From positions 186,001 through 250,000 of the forward strand of contig NZ_STGA01000073.1 of assembly GCF_005222835.1 (NCBI RefSeq): a DNA stretch of 64,000 nt, read 5' to 3'. Under the pieces are notes generated by a model that worked only from the letters and a program-made list of their open reading frames with translations, searched no databases and was not told where the DNA came from. Of this stretch, positions 42,215-51,887 are shown piece by piece (positions within the stretch are counted from its first letter, which is position 1; each line of letters begins with the position of its first letter). The stretch is from Rhizobium sp. FKY42 (GTDB lineage Bacteria > Pseudomonadota > Alphaproteobacteria > Rhizobiales > Rhizobiaceae). The translations under genes were made by a program, and so were the position numbers.

Positions 42215-43230
42215 TGGGCGGCTTCCGATTTCAGTATGTCATGGGTGTTTGAAGATGCGGTCAGGTCTGCGCCGCGCCGGGCACGGGCGAGCCAGATCGT
42301 CACCGTCAGTGCAGGCGCGCCTTTGGTCGCGACAGGCTTGAGGTCCAGGATGTCTTCGACGACCAGACCCGCTTTTTCCAGCCATTCCTGAACCGTCTGG
42401 TGCGAGAAACCGAGCCGAGCATGCGCATGATCCTCACGCAGATAATCCAGCGTATGAGGTGCCAGATCCACGATCAGCAGACGACCGTCGCTTCGTAGAA
42501 CGCGCGCTGCCTCCGTCACGGCCTTTTCGGGTTGATCCAGGAAGTGCAGAACCTGATGGACGGTAACAAGGTCGAAATCACCCGCTTCCGCAGGCAGATT
42601 GCAAATATCGCCGTGGCGAACCGATGCCTTCAGAATACCCGCCCGATCGAGATTGGCGCGGGCAACAGCCAGCATGTCTCGGCTGGCATCGATTCCGACG
42701 GCACGCCGATAATGTGCATGAAGCTGCTGAAGAACCCAGCCGGTGCCCGTACCCAGATCGAGAAGAGAATCGATCTGCGCGTCACCAATCAAATTCGCCA
42801 GCGCCTTTTCCACCTGCTCGTCACTCACGTGCAGACGGCGCAGTTCATCCCACTCGGCAGCGTTACGGCTGAAATAGGCCTGTGCTTTCGCAGCTCTTTC
42901 CCGCTTCACATCCGAAAGCCGCTCGCCATCCCGCACGAGAACCGGATCCGACAGATCGACGGCCCCCAGCAGTTGACGGACCACTGCTGCCGCCTCCCCT
43001 TCGTGGCTTAACCGGAAAAACGCCCATGCGCCTTCCTGGTAGCGCTCGATAAGCCCCTCTTCCGACAGCAGCTTCAAATGGCGCGAGATACGCGGTTGCG
43101 ACTGCCCAAGTATATCGGTCATATCGCTGACTGTCAGATCCCCTGCCGAAAGCAGAACGAGAAGACGGAAACGAGTCGTCTCACCCGTCGTCTTCAACAC
43201 GTCCACCAGCTTTTCGAGACCCAAGGTCAT
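42211..43230 (-). CDS. ArsR-family regulator fused to a SAM-methyltransferase domain (SahR-like)
   Basis: Encodes 339 residues. Residues 1-85 are an ArsR winged helix-turn-helix (RLLVLLSAGDLTVSDMTDILGQSQPRISRHLKLLSEEGLIERYQEG). From about 145 a class I methyltransferase fold follows (SLLDLGTGTGWVLQQLHAHYRRAVGIDASRDMLAVA). This fusion is known from proteobacterial regulators of methionine metabolism, where SahR senses S-adenosylhomocysteine. Adjacent metF (overlapping) supports that role. The palindrome at 43254-43269, 24 bases upstream of the start, is the likely operator for autoregulation. Whether the enzyme-like domain is catalytic or only sensory cannot be told. Confidence 0.85.
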   Translation of the reverse strand: MTLGLEKLVDVLKTTGETTRFRLLVLLSAGDLTVSDMTDILGQSQPRISRHLKLLSEEGLIERYQEGAWAFFRLSHEGEAAAVVRQLLGAVDLSDPVLVRDGERLSDVKRERAAKAQAYFSRNAAEWDELRRLHVSDEQVEKALANLIGDAQIDSLLDLGTGTGWVLQQLHAHYRRAVGIDASRDMLAVARANLDRAGILKASVRHGDICNLPAEAGDFDLVTVHQVLHFLDQPEKAVTEAARVLRSDGRLLIVDLAPHTLDYLREDHAHARLGFSHQTVQEWLEKAGLVVEDILDLKPVATKGAPALTVTIWLARARRGADLTASSNTHDILKSEAAQ

Positions 43231-43253
43231 TACGCATCCACCACAATCAAGAT

Positions 43254-43269
43254 ATAAAGATATCTTTAT
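43254..43269. promoter_or_regulatory. 16-bp perfect palindrome, likely SahR-type operator
   Basis: ATAAAGATATCTTTAT is a perfect 16-bp palindrome 24 bases before the start of the ArsR-methyltransferase gene, a typical place for an autoregulatory ArsR operator. A related site with the same half-sites is found upstream of the cytochrome b561 gene. Confidence 0.7.
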
Positions 43270-43334
43270 GTGACATCGCCGCGCATGACAAGCTAAAATT
43301 TACCGAGGCGCAACGCATCACAACACCGCCCTCA

Positions 43335-43370
43335 AAAAATAACAGCCGCCGTTCGGTCTGGAACGGCGGC
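43335..43370 (-). terminator. Rho-independent terminator after ettA
   Basis: GCCGCCGTTC (43345-43354) pairs perfectly with GAACGGCGGC (43361-43370); on the minus strand the stem is followed by TGTTATTTTTTG. It closes ettA. Confidence 0.85.
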
Positions 43371-43405
43371 CTGCTGGATAATTTTTAACCCGGTCAACGT
43401 GGAAA

Positions 43406-45055
43406 TCAGCGCGTCAAGCGCTTGTAGGTTACGCGCTTCGGATTGACCGAGTCCGCGCCAAGGCGACGGATCTTATCCTGCTCGTAATCTTCAAAGTTAC
43501 CTTCGAACCACTCGACATGGCTGTCGCCTTCGAAGGCCAGGATATGCGTTGCCAGACGGTCGAGGAACATGCGATCGTGGCTGATGATAACAGCGCAGCC
43601 AGCGAAGTTTTCAAGCGCGTCTTCCAGCGCACCCAGCGTTTCAGTGTCGAGGTCGTTGGTCGGTTCGTCGAGCAGAAGAACGTTACCGCCAGCCTTCAGC
43701 ATCTTGGCGAGGTGAACGCGGTTGCGCTGACCACCGGAAAGATTACCAACCTTCTGCTGCTGATCGCCACCCTTGAAGTTGAAGGCACCGCAATAGGCGC
43801 GGCTGTTCATCTCGTACTTGCCGAGCTTGATGATATCGTTGCCGCCGGAAATTTCTTCCCAGACATTCTTCGAACCATCAAGCGAGTCACGGCTCTGGTC
43901 GACATAGCCCAGATGCACCGTCTCACCGATACGGATATCGCCGGAATCCGGAGTTTCCTGGCCGGTGATGATGCGGAAGAGCGTCGACTTACCTGCGCCG
44001 TTGGGACCAATTACGCCGACGATGCCGCCCGGCGGCAGCTTGAACGACAGGTTCTCGAACAACACGCGGCCATCATAGGATTTCGAAATGTTTTCCGCCT
44101 CGATAACTACCTGACCCAGGCGCTCGCCGACCGGAATGATGATCTGCGCTTCACCAGGACGACGGTTCTCTGCCGCTGCAACCAGTTCGTCGTAAGCCCG
44201 GATACGAGCCTTCGATTTTGCCTGACGCGCCTTCGGAGACGATGCAATCCACTCCTGCTCGCGGGAAAGTGCCTTCTGGCGACTGCCTTCCTCGCGCTCT
44301 TCCTGCGCAAGGCGCTTCGCCTTGGCATTGAGGTAGGCGGAGTAGTTGCCTTCGTAGGGGATGCCGCGGCCACGGTCGAGTTCGAGAATCCAGCCCGTCA
44401 CGTTATCGAGGAAGTAACGGTCGTGGGTAACCATCAGGATGGCGCCCGGATATTCGCGCAGGTGCTTTTCGAGCCAGGCGATCGTCTCGGCGTCCAGGTG
44501 GTTGGTCGGTTCGTCAAGCAGCAGCAGATCGGGTTTGCGCAGCAGGAGCTGGCAGAGCGCGACGCGGCGCTTTTCACCACCGGAGAGGTTATCGACCGAT
44601 GCATCACCCGGAGGGCAACGCAGGGCATCCATGGCCATTTCGACCTGGCTTTCGAGATCCCAGAGGTTCTGGCTGTCGATGATGTCCTGAAGCTTCGCGC
44701 CCTCTTCCGCCGTCTCGTCGGAATAGTTCATCATCAGTTCGTTGTAACGGTTGAGGATCGCCGTCTTGTCGGCAACGCCTTCCATTACGTTCTCGAAAAC
44801 GGTCTTGGTCGGGTCGAGCTGCGGCTCCTGCGGCAGGTAGCCAAGTGTTGCGCCGTCGGCCAGCCATGCTTCGCCCGTCCACTCCTTGTCGAGCCCGGCC
44901 ATGATCTTTAGAACCGTGGACTTACCCGCGCCGTTGGGGCCGAGGATACCGATCTTGGCGTCCGGGTAGAAAGACAGATGAATGTTTTCAAGTATCTTCT
45001 TGTTGCCGTAGGCCTTGTTAAGGCCAGCCATGTGATAGATGAATTGACGTGCCAT
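43406..45055 (-). CDS. ettA: ABC-F translational throttle protein EttA
   Basis: Encodes 549 residues with two ABC ATPase domains and no membrane part. Both Walker A loops read GPNGAGKS, and the signatures are LSGGEKRR and LSGGQRNR; Walker B/Glu pairs [13 protein letters not shown] and [13 protein letters not shown] follow. The inter-domain linker (about 240-320) is highly charged, as in EttA. EttA binds the ribosomal E site and slows initiation at low ATP/ADP. The family member is recognised by length and the arm/linker layout; other ABC-F types (Uup, YheS) are less likely. Confidence 0.93.
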   Translation of the reverse strand: MARQFIYHMAGLNKAYGNKKILENIHLSFYPDAKIGILGPNGAGKSTVLKIMAGLDKEWTGEAWLADGATLGYLPQEPQLDPTKTVFENVMEGVADKTAILNRYNELMMNYSDETAEEGAKLQDIIDSQNLWDLESQVEMAMDALRCPPGDASVDNLSGGEKRRVALCQLLLRKPDLLLLDEPTNHLDAETIAWLEKHLREYPGAILMVTHDRYFLDNVTGWILELDRGRGIPYEGNYSAYLNAKAKRLAQEEREEGSRQKALSREQEWIASSPKARQAKSKARIRAYDELVAAAENRRPGEAQIIIPVGERLGQVVIEAENISKSYDGRVLFENLSFKLPPGGIVGVIGPNGAGKSTLFRIITGQETPDSGDIRIGETVHLGYVDQSRDSLDGSKNVWEEISGGNDIIKLGKYEMNSRAYCGAFNFKGGDQQQKVGNLSGGQRNRVHLAKMLKAGGNVLLLDEPTNDLDTETLGALEDALENFAGCAVIISHDRMFLDRLATHILAFEGDSHVEWFEGNFEDYEQDKIRRLGADSVNPKRVTYKRLTR

Positions 45056-45164
45056 AGGGACAATCGCTCCGGCGCCAGTGTGGGAAAAGTGCCCGCTATG
45101 TAAGCGAAACGAGCAGAAGGGGCAACAGCCAAAGCCGCCAGAGCAAGTTTGTCCAGAACTGGTA

Positions 45165-46949
45165 TCACCGCAACTCGGCGTGATTGATGCGAAACAGCAT
45201 GAACCCGGTTACAGGATTGGCGAGAACGGTCTGAAGCCCCGCCCATGCCTCACCAGCCTGTATCGTTTCCATCAGAGAACCTGCAGGAAAATCGATGGCT
45301 GCCTGCACATCACAAACTGCTAGATACTGGAATTGCTCCGCTGCAGTGCGTCGTTCCTGCGCGTTATCTGAAAGAAATACATCGTAGAAGCGTCGCATGC
45401 CGGGACTGCCTCGGTGGAAGGACAGAGCACCCACAGACATGCCGTCGGGAAGTTGATCAAGCAGTGCAAGCCCTAGTGCGGGCGGCAGGAGAATCCGGCC
45501 CGGTGGCAGCGCAGCCAGTACATTGACTTCTTGGGCGCAATCGTCGTGGGCAAGGAAATGGATCAGCGCAGGCGCTGGTGCGATTTTAGGGATCGAATGC
45601 GCCAAAGCTGCGGAACCACTGACACAAATGAAAGAGGCGAGCCCAATCGTCGCTGCTTCGGTTTTGCCACCAATTCGAATTCGCTCCCAAATCATGGCAA
45701 GAAACATCGCAAGGGCAACAGGTGGGAAGCGGCTAAACCGCGTCTGCAGCAGGTAAAGCGCCAGCAGCATGGCTGCAACAGCATAGATGGTGGCAAGCGC
45801 AGCATCGCCTGAACGGAGACGAGAGATCACCAATTGCAGGGAAGCCGCTAGGATGATCAGATAAACGCTCAGAAGGCCAATTGATGGCCAATCCCGCCGC
45901 TCGAAATATTGCAGAAAGCTTCGCTCCTGCGGGATCTGCGAAATCCATATCTCCCAGATGACCGGGTCCACCATTGGGTAGGGTCCACCGAGGCAGAGCG
46001 GATGGCTTTTCCCCACCCATACCAGTAAGGCAAGCGAAGGAATTGCAAGGCTCGCAAAGCGAACAAGCCGGGATGAAGTCCGGATCAAACCTGTCGCAGC
46101 CAAGACAATCCCACCATACCCGACCAGGAGCTTCAGATAGGGTGCGGAAAAGGCATCGCACTCCGTTGCCCATAGCCGGGTCGGCCCAACGAATGCGAGC
46201 CCCGCCAAAGGCGCGATAGCGGCAACCGTCGCAGCAAACGTCAGCAACCTTTCGCGAGAATTTTCGAAGCCGGACACCCACGCAAGACAGGGGGACACGG
46301 CAATGACAAACACGACTGGTGCGAGTTCGAGTCCGACGACGATCGAAAGCACACAAGCTGTACCGCTCAAAATCATCCCGGCTTGCGAACGCCTGGACAC
46401 ACCAAGCAAGGCTGCCACCAGCATGATCAACTGAATATTATGATGGTCGATCCGGCCGGGCGAGAACTCCAACAATGTTGGCATTAACAGGAGAAAGCTG
46501 GCGATGACGGGAATATGTCGGTCCGTTGATCGGTCGAAGTCCAGGTTCTGCAGCGTCCTGAACCACAAAATGCAGAACACGCAAAGCATCACAATCGGCC
46601 ATATAAGAAAGGCAAGCCCCATTGCTTGCTCTTCCGCAATGAAGAACCTCATCCCGGATACAAGCAGAATGTAGGGAAGATCAACGACCCGCGACCAGGG
46701 CGAAATATAGGCTTGCGGCATCTCGACGCCATAAAGCTGCAAGTCAAACCATCCCCCGCGTTCCAAGAACTGCGCTATCTGCAACGAGCGCAATTTATCA
46801 TCGACATCGATCACGCTTCCCGCGGTGCCGGCTAAATGGTGGCCGATGAAAAGCAACATCATCCCCACCAAGACGACAAAGAGAACTCCGCACCTTTCCC
46901 GCGAATTTGTGCATACCCATTGCTTTATAAAGGAGAAAAATGCAGCCAT
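45165..46949 (-). CDS. Polytopic GT-C type glycosyltransferase, STT3-like
   Basis: Encodes 594 residues with about 11 membrane helices and a soluble C-terminal part of about 130 residues. Two acidic sites recall STT3/AglB/PglB oligosaccharyltransferases: an N-terminal [17 protein letters not shown] (Asp-Asp in the first loop) and GRIDHHNIQ in a later loop, matching the DHH motif of archaeal AglB-like enzymes. The donor is presumably a polyprenyl-linked sugar. I cannot see a WWD/WWDYG motif, so protein glycosylation is not proven. It stands alone, convergent with nothing, downstream of nothing obvious. Function uncertain. Confidence 0.6.
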   Translation of the reverse strand: MAAFFSFIKQWVCTNSRERCGVLFVVLVGMMLLFIGHHLAGTAGSVIDVDDKLRSLQIAQFLERGGWFDLQLYGVEMPQAYISPWSRVVDLPYILLVSGMRFFIAEEQAMGLAFLIWPIVMLCVFCILWFRTLQNLDFDRSTDRHIPVIASFLLLMPTLLEFSPGRIDHHNIQLIMLVAALLGVSRRSQAGMILSGTACVLSIVVGLELAPVVFVIAVSPCLAWVSGFENSRERLLTFAATVAAIAPLAGLAFVGPTRLWATECDAFSAPYLKLLVGYGGIVLAATGLIRTSSRLVRFASLAIPSLALLVWVGKSHPLCLGGPYPMVDPVIWEIWISQIPQERSFLQYFERRDWPSIGLLSVYLIILAASLQLVISRLRSGDAALATIYAVAAMLLALYLLQTRFSRFPPVALAMFLAMIWERIRIGGKTEAATIGLASFICVSGSAALAHSIPKIAPAPALIHFLAHDDCAQEVNVLAALPPGRILLPPALGLALLDQLPDGMSVGALSFHRGSPGMRRFYDVFLSDNAQERRTAAEQFQYLAVCDVQAAIDFPAGSLMETIQAGEAWAGLQTVLANPVTGFMLFRINHAELR

Positions 46950-47099
46950 TAGAAAATTTTCATACGTTATTGCAACTAAAGGTACGCTTTACTACGGTTT
47001 CAAAAGTTACGTTTGTGTTAATGCCGCGAAACGGTTGCCTTCTGCAGTTCGGCCATTCACAACTATCCGCGCCAGCCACTGAACAGCGGGAGTGAGATC

Positions 47100-48074
47100 A
47101 TGTTCGAGGCCATTGAACAGCTGAAAAGCGAGACAGGAGCAACACTCGCCGCGCGGCATCAGCCAGCAATCGGCCAGACGCGAGGCATCCTGCAAATCAG
47201 CCACGGGCTTGCGGAACATTGCGGCCGCTATGCGCCCTTTGCGCAGGCCATGGCCGCGAAGGGTTTTGCCGTCTACGCCCATGATCATCGCGGGCATGGG
47301 CATACCAAGGCGGCCGATGCTCCTATTGGCCGTTTCGCGAAGGAGGATGGCGTTGGGAAGGTCATCGCCGATGTGACCGCCGTCACCGATCACGCGAAGG
47401 CCGCCTATCCGGGTCTGCCCGTCTTTCTGTTCGGTCACTCCATGGGCGGGTTGATCGCCCTCAACACGGCATTGAGCAAACCGCGCGCCTATAGCGGGGT
47501 GGCCATCTGGAACTCCAACTTTGCCGCTGGCGGCATGGGACGGCTGGCACAGGTCGTGCTGAAGACCGAACGTGCCCTGAAGGGCTCGGATGTACCCAGC
47601 ATGATCCTGCCCAAGCTTACCTTTGAGACCTGGGGCAAATCCATGCCGGATTACAAGAGCCAGGCAGATTGGTTGAGTCGCGACAGGGCAGAAGTCGAAG
47701 CCTATGAGGCCGATCCGCTCTGCGGTTTCGATATCAGTATTTCCATGTGGCTCGACGTGTTCGAGATGACCTTCCGCGGCACCGAGCAGAACCTGCTTGT
47801 GAAGCTGCCAAAGAGCCTTCCCTTCCACCTTGTCGGGGGTGGTCAGGACCCGGCAACGGAAAAGGCAAAAGCCATCGACTGGCTGTCACACCGCCTCGTC
47901 AAGGCGGGTTTCACGAAAGTTCATAAGCGCATCTATCCACTGATGCGCCACGAAACGCTCAATGAACTGGGCCGCGAGGAGGCTATGCAGGAGTTTGCGG
48001 ACTGGCTGCAAACGAATGTGCTGGCTTCATCGAACAGTGATACTCAAGAAACGGCTATCGGAATGATGCCATGA
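47100..48074 (+). CDS. Alpha/beta hydrolase, monoacylglycerol-lipase-like (PldB family)
   Basis: Encodes 324 residues. The nucleophile elbow is GHSMGG with Ser114; oxyanion segment QISHGLAEHCGRY and VYAHDHRGHGHT match the monoglyceride lipase/lysophospholipase group. The likely catalytic Asp is in LVGGGQDPATE and His in LMRHETLNE. Its substrate may be a lysolipid or monoacylglycerol. GGGAG precedes the ATG by about 9 bases. The CoA-transferase gene follows after 80 bases on the same strand. Confidence 0.87.
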   Translation: MFEAIEQLKSETGATLAARHQPAIGQTRGILQISHGLAEHCGRYAPFAQAMAAKGFAVYAHDHRGHGHTKAADAPIGRFAKEDGVGKVIADVTAVTDHAKAAYPGLPVFLFGHSMGGLIALNTALSKPRAYSGVAIWNSNFAAGGMGRLAQVVLKTERALKGSDVPSMILPKLTFETWGKSMPDYKSQADWLSRDRAEVEAYEADPLCGFDISISMWLDVFEMTFRGTEQNLLVKLPKSLPFHLVGGGQDPATEKAKAIDWLSHRLVKAGFTKVHKRIYPLMRHETLNELGREEAMQEFADWLQTNVLASSNSDTQETAIGMMP

Positions 48075-48154
48075 TTTTAAATCAAGTGCCGTTCGCGCTT
48101 GTCGCCGCTATGAATAGGTGAAATTTCAGCCAAGGCGGAGCTTGTCGTCCCATC

Positions 48155-49360
48155 ATGATTGCCTCACCCTCCAACGCCGCCCCTTTACACGGCATACGCG
48201 TTATCGAGCTCGCTCGCGTTCTCGCCGGTCCATGGGCTGGCCAGATGCTGGCCGATCTCGGTGCCGATGTCATCAAGGTCGAGAACCCGAACGGCGGGGA
48301 TGACACCCGCGCCTGGGGTCCTCCTTTCGTAGAGGGCGTGCAAGGAGACAATCTCTCTGCCGCCTACTATCACTCCACCAATCGCGGCAAACGATCTGTG
48401 GCGGTTGACTTCAGTACGCCTGAAGGTCAGGAAACCGTTCGCGAACTGGTGCAAGATGCCGATGTCATCATCGAGAACTTCAAGCTGGGTGGCTTGAAGA
48501 AATACGGTCTTGATTATGAGAGCCTCAAGGCCATCAACCCGAAGCTGGTCTATTGCTCCATCACCGGCTTTGGCCAGAACGGTCCCTATGCTGCATTGGC
48601 TGGTTACGATTACATCGTGCAGGGCATGTCCGGCTTCATGTCAATCACCGGCGCACCGGATGGCGAACCGATGAAGGCGGGCGTTGCCATTGCCGATATA
48701 TTCACGGGCATTTACGCCGTCACCGCTATTCAGGCAGCCCTCATTCATGCGCTGAAAACAGGGCAAGGCCAGCATGTGGATATGGCACTTCTGGATGTCA
48801 TGTCTGCAGTTCTTGCCAACCAGAATATGAACTACCTGATTTCGGGCAAGGCACCGGTGCGGCTCGGCAATGCCCACCCCAATATCAGCCCCTATGAAGT
48901 GGTTCCGACGGCAGACGGCCATCTCATTCTCGCCGTCGGCAATGACGGCCAATTCGCGCGGCTCTGCAAGATCTTGGGGCTTGAAGAAATGAGTGCAGAC
49001 GAGCGCTTCGCCACCAACAAGGCGCGTGTGGCAAACCGCGATGCAGTCCGCGCCGCTGTGATCGCGAAAACCCAGACATGGACCAAGGCGGACCTGCTGG
49101 CCGCCTGCGGCGAGAATGCGGTGCCCGCCGGCCCGATCAACTCGATCGACGAGATGTTCGAAGATCCGCAAATCAAGGCGCGCGAATTGAAGATCGATCT
49201 CGCCGCACAGGATGGCACGGTCATTCCGGGCGTACGCACGCCGATCATTCTGTCCGAAACACCATTGACCTATCACAGACCAAGCCCTGCACTTGGCGAA
49301 CATACAGATGAAGTCCTCGCAGAACTTGAGGCAAAAAAACAGGAGAGGAAACAGGCATGA
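48155..49360 (+). CDS. CaiB/BaiF family CoA-transferase (class III)
   Basis: Encodes 401 residues. Class III CoA-transferases move CoA between organic acids through an aspartyl-CoA thioester; the catalytic Asp should be the one in QHVDMALLDVMSAVLANQ. Other family marks: GIRVIELARVLAGPWAGQMLADLGADVIKVE at the N-terminus and SITGFGQNGPYAALAGYDYIVQGMSG. Substrates are not known; formyl-CoA transferase and succinyl-CoA-dependent types share this layout. The last codon overlaps the next gene's ATG (ATGA), so it works with the ThDP enzyme. Confidence 0.87.
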   Translation: MIASPSNAAPLHGIRVIELARVLAGPWAGQMLADLGADVIKVENPNGGDDTRAWGPPFVEGVQGDNLSAAYYHSTNRGKRSVAVDFSTPEGQETVRELVQDADVIIENFKLGGLKKYGLDYESLKAINPKLVYCSITGFGQNGPYAALAGYDYIVQGMSGFMSITGAPDGEPMKAGVAIADIFTGIYAVTAIQAALIHALKTGQGQHVDMALLDVMSAVLANQNMNYLISGKAPVRLGNAHPNISPYEVVPTADGHLILAVGNDGQFARLCKILGLEEMSADERFATNKARVANRDAVRAAVIAKTQTWTKADLLAACGENAVPAGPINSIDEMFEDPQIKARELKIDLAAQDGTVIPGVRTPIILSETPLTYHRPSPALGEHTDEVLAELEAKKQERKQA

Positions 49361-51006
49361 AGACCGGCGGCCAACTTATTGTCGATGCATTGAAGGCCAA
49401 CGGCGTTAAACGCGTTTCCTGTGTTCCTGGCGAAAGCTATCTCGCCGTTCTCGATGCGCTTTATGACAGCGGCGTCGAGGTGATGATTTGCCGTCAGGAA
49501 GGCGGCGCTGCCATGATGGCCGATAGCTGGGGTCGCCTGACAGGTGAACCGGGTATCTGCATGGTGACTCGTGGTCCGGGCGCAACCAACGCTTCTGCCG
49601 GCCTGCACGTCGCCATGCAGGACTCGATCCCGATGATCCTCTTCATTGGACAGGTTCAGCGCGATGCGCGCGAACGCGAGGCGTTTCAGGAAGTGGAATA
49701 TCGCCGCGCCTTTACCGAATTTGCCAAATGGGTTGGCGAGATCGATGATGCCCGTCGTATTCCGGAATTCGTGACCCGCGCCTTTGCCGTCGCCACCTCC
49801 GGCCGCCCCGGCCCCGTCGTGCTCACCCTGCCGGAAGATATGTTGCGCGATACGGTGGAAGCACCGGAAGCCAAGCCCTATACCCGCGTCGAAAGCCACC
49901 CCGGCGCATCGCAGGTCAAAGCGTTCGGACAGATGCTGAGCGAAGCCAAGCGGCCCATGTTCATCATCGGCGGTACGCGGTGGAATGAAGAGGCCGTTGC
50001 CGACTTCCAGAGCTTTGCCGAAAAGTTCCGTATTCCCGTCGGTTGCTCCTTCCGCCGCCAGATGCTGTTCAACCACACGCATGCTTCTTACGCAGGCGAT
50101 GTCGGCATCGGCATCAACCCTGCACTTGCAAAAGAAATCAAGGAGTCGGATCTCATCGTGCTGCTTGGCAGCCGCATGTCGGAAATGCCTTCCTCCGGCT
50201 ATACGCTGCTGGATATCCCCTACCCGTCGCAGAAAATCGTCCACATCTTCCCGGACCCGGAGGAGCTTGGCCGCATCTATCGCCCCGATCTCGCAATTGT
50301 TGCTGCACCGGCGGAATTCGTAGAAGCGATCAAGGATCTGGAAGCACCGGCGCAACCTGTCTGGGCAGAGCGTACCACCTCCATGCATGAGGCCTATCTG
50401 CGCTGGTCCACGCCGCCGGAAACCGGACCGGGCGATGTGCAGATGGGCCCGATCATGAACTGGATTGAGGCCAATGTGCCGAAGACCGCCGTCTTCACCA
50501 ATGGCGCTGGCAACTACGCCACCTGGCTGCATCGCTTCCACCGCTTCCAGGCCTATAACACCCAGTCCGCACCGACTTCGGGGTCCATGGGCTATGGCCT
50601 GCCTGCCGCCGTTGCGGCCAAGGCGCTGTTCCCGGAACGGGAGGTCATATGCTTTGCAGGCGATGGCTGCTTCATGATGCATGGCCAGGAATTCATCACC
50701 GCCGTGCGCTATGGCCTGCCGATCATCACTGTGCTGGTCAACAACGGAACCTATGGCACGATCCGCATGCATCAGGAACGCGATTACCCGGGCCGTGTCA
50801 GCGGCACCGATCTGGTCAATCCGGACTTCGTGGCGTTCGCGCAAGCCTATGGCGGCCATGGCGAGCGGGTGTCTAAGACCGATGAGTTCGGTCCGGCCTT
50901 CGAGCGGGCACGCGCCAGCGGCAAACCAGCCATCATCGAGGTCATGCTGTCGCCGGAAGCCATCACGCCGACGCGAACCCTGACGCAGATCAGAAACAAG
51001 ACTTGA
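49357..51006 (+). CDS. Thiamine-diphosphate enzyme, acetolactate-synthase-like
   Basis: Encodes 549 residues with the three-domain ThDP plan: N-terminal pyrimidine domain with the catalytic Glu48 (CRQEGGAAMMADSWGRLTG), central domain (GGTRWNEEAVADFQSFAE), and C-terminal pyrophosphate domain with GDGCFMMHGQEFITAV ending in NNGTYGTI (the GDG...NN motif). It is acetolactate-synthase-like but stands beside a CoA-transferase rather than ilvN, so it is unlikely to be the branched-chain enzyme. Possible roles are 2-hydroxyacyl-CoA lyase- or oxo-acid decarboxylase-type reactions. A hairpin terminator follows. Confidence 0.87.
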   Translation: MKTGGQLIVDALKANGVKRVSCVPGESYLAVLDALYDSGVEVMICRQEGGAAMMADSWGRLTGEPGICMVTRGPGATNASAGLHVAMQDSIPMILFIGQVQRDAREREAFQEVEYRRAFTEFAKWVGEIDDARRIPEFVTRAFAVATSGRPGPVVLTLPEDMLRDTVEAPEAKPYTRVESHPGASQVKAFGQMLSEAKRPMFIIGGTRWNEEAVADFQSFAEKFRIPVGCSFRRQMLFNHTHASYAGDVGIGINPALAKEIKESDLIVLLGSRMSEMPSSGYTLLDIPYPSQKIVHIFPDPEELGRIYRPDLAIVAAPAEFVEAIKDLEAPAQPVWAERTTSMHEAYLRWSTPPETGPGDVQMGPIMNWIEANVPKTAVFTNGAGNYATWLHRFHRFQAYNTQSAPTSGSMGYGLPAAVAAKALFPEREVICFAGDGCFMMHGQEFITAVRYGLPIITVLVNNGTYGTIRMHQERDYPGRVSGTDLVNPDFVAFAQAYGGHGERVSKTDEFGPAFERARASGKPAIIEVMLSPEAITPTRTLTQIRNKT

Positions 51007-51011
51007 ACAAA

Positions 51012-51048
51012 AAAGCCCGGCGGATCAAACCGATCCACCGGGCTTTTG
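51012..51048. terminator. Bidirectional terminator between convergent genes
   Basis: AAAAGCCCGG-C-GGATC pairs with GATCC-A-CCGGGCTTTT around a short loop, one mismatch, with A and T runs on the two sides. It terminates both the ThDP gene (plus) and the RidA-like gene (minus). Confidence 0.85.
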
Positions 51049-51069
51049 AATCAATATGTCAGGCGCTGA

Positions 51070-51411
51070 TTACAGCGCAGCCGTAACGATGAACTCAACC
51101 TTGTAATCCGGCGTGGCAAGAGCAGCTTCGCTCGTCGCGCGGGCTGGCGGGTTCGCCGGATCGATCCAGCTTTCCCAGACGGCGTTCATTTCGCCGAAGG
51201 TCGACATATCCGACAGATAGATGATCGTCTGAAGAATCTTGGACTTGTCCGAACCGGCAGCAGCCAGCAGGCGGTCAACTTCAGCCAGAGCCGACTTGGA
51301 CTGTTCGGTGACGCTTGCGCCTTCACCAACCTGACCAGCCAGATATACCGTGTTGCCGTGAACGACGGCGCCGCTCATGCGCTTGCCGGGTTCGATACGC
51401 TTGATGCTCAT
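51070..51411 (-). CDS. RidA-family protein
   Basis: Encodes 113 residues, a YjgF/YER057c/UK114 domain. RidA enzymes hydrolyse reactive enamine/imine intermediates from PLP enzymes. The conserved late block reads WIDPANPPARATSEAALA with the substrate-binding Arg in PARAT. The start at 51411 (MSIKRIEPG) has GGGAG upstream; the frame runs further without support. Which RidA subgroup it belongs to is not clear. Confidence 0.88.
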   Translation of the reverse strand: MSIKRIEPGKRMSGAVVHGNTVYLAGQVGEGASVTEQSKSALAEVDRLLAAAGSDKSKILQTIIYLSDMSTFGEMNAVWESWIDPANPPARATSEAALATPDYKVEFIVTAAL

Positions 51412-51457
51412 GGAATGCTCCCAATGAATTGAGCTTACAGAAAGTCTTGAACAGAAT

Positions 51458-51796
51458 TCAGCCGCGCAGATGCAGGCTCTTCTCGTAAATGGCGGTCGAG
51501 CGCGCGCCGGAGCGGCAGTAGCCCAGCATGGGGCGCGGAAATTCATCCAGCGCATCCACCATGCCCTTTACGGCATCCGCATCGACGCCCATCCGACCAA
51601 CCGGCACATGCGCGATGTCGAGGCCAAGTTCCTTGGCGCGCGCCGCAATCTCGGCAAAGGAAGGCTGCCCCGGCTCTTCTTCATCCGGGCGATTGCAGAC
51701 GATGGACTTGAAACCCAGAGCCTTGATCTGGTCGAGATCGCTGGGAAGAATCTGCCCTGTGACGGAATACTCGTCGTTGATCTGGCGGATATCCAT
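51458..51796 (-). CDS. TIGR01244-family phosphatase/sulfurtransferase-like protein
   Basis: Encodes 112 residues with a dual-specificity-phosphatase-like fold and the loop YCRSGARS (Cys94). This is the DUF442/Blh-N domain often linked with sulfide metabolism (BigR regulon) or with beta-lactamase-hydrolase-like proteins. Here it is a stand-alone domain, upstream of the RidA-like gene by 46 bases. Its function is not established. Confidence 0.75.
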   Translation of the reverse strand: MDIRQINDEYSVTGQILPSDLDQIKALGFKSIVCNRPDEEEPGQPSFAEIAARAKELGLDIAHVPVGRMGVDADAVKGMVDALDEFPRPMLGYCRSGARSTAIYEKSLHLRG

Positions 51797-51887
51797 GGTT
51801 CAGCCTCCGGCTAGGAAAATGTTGGGCTTTCAATTACGACGCAGGCTCGTCCCCGTCAATCGCGGTGCCGTCAATCGCTGGGCTTGC

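Noticed and set aside
43517-44911. 464-codon open frame on the plus strand
   Set aside because: Antisense shadow of ettA.
49273-50859. 528-codon open frame on the minus strand
   Set aside because: Antisense shadow of the ThDP enzyme gene; no recognisable domain.
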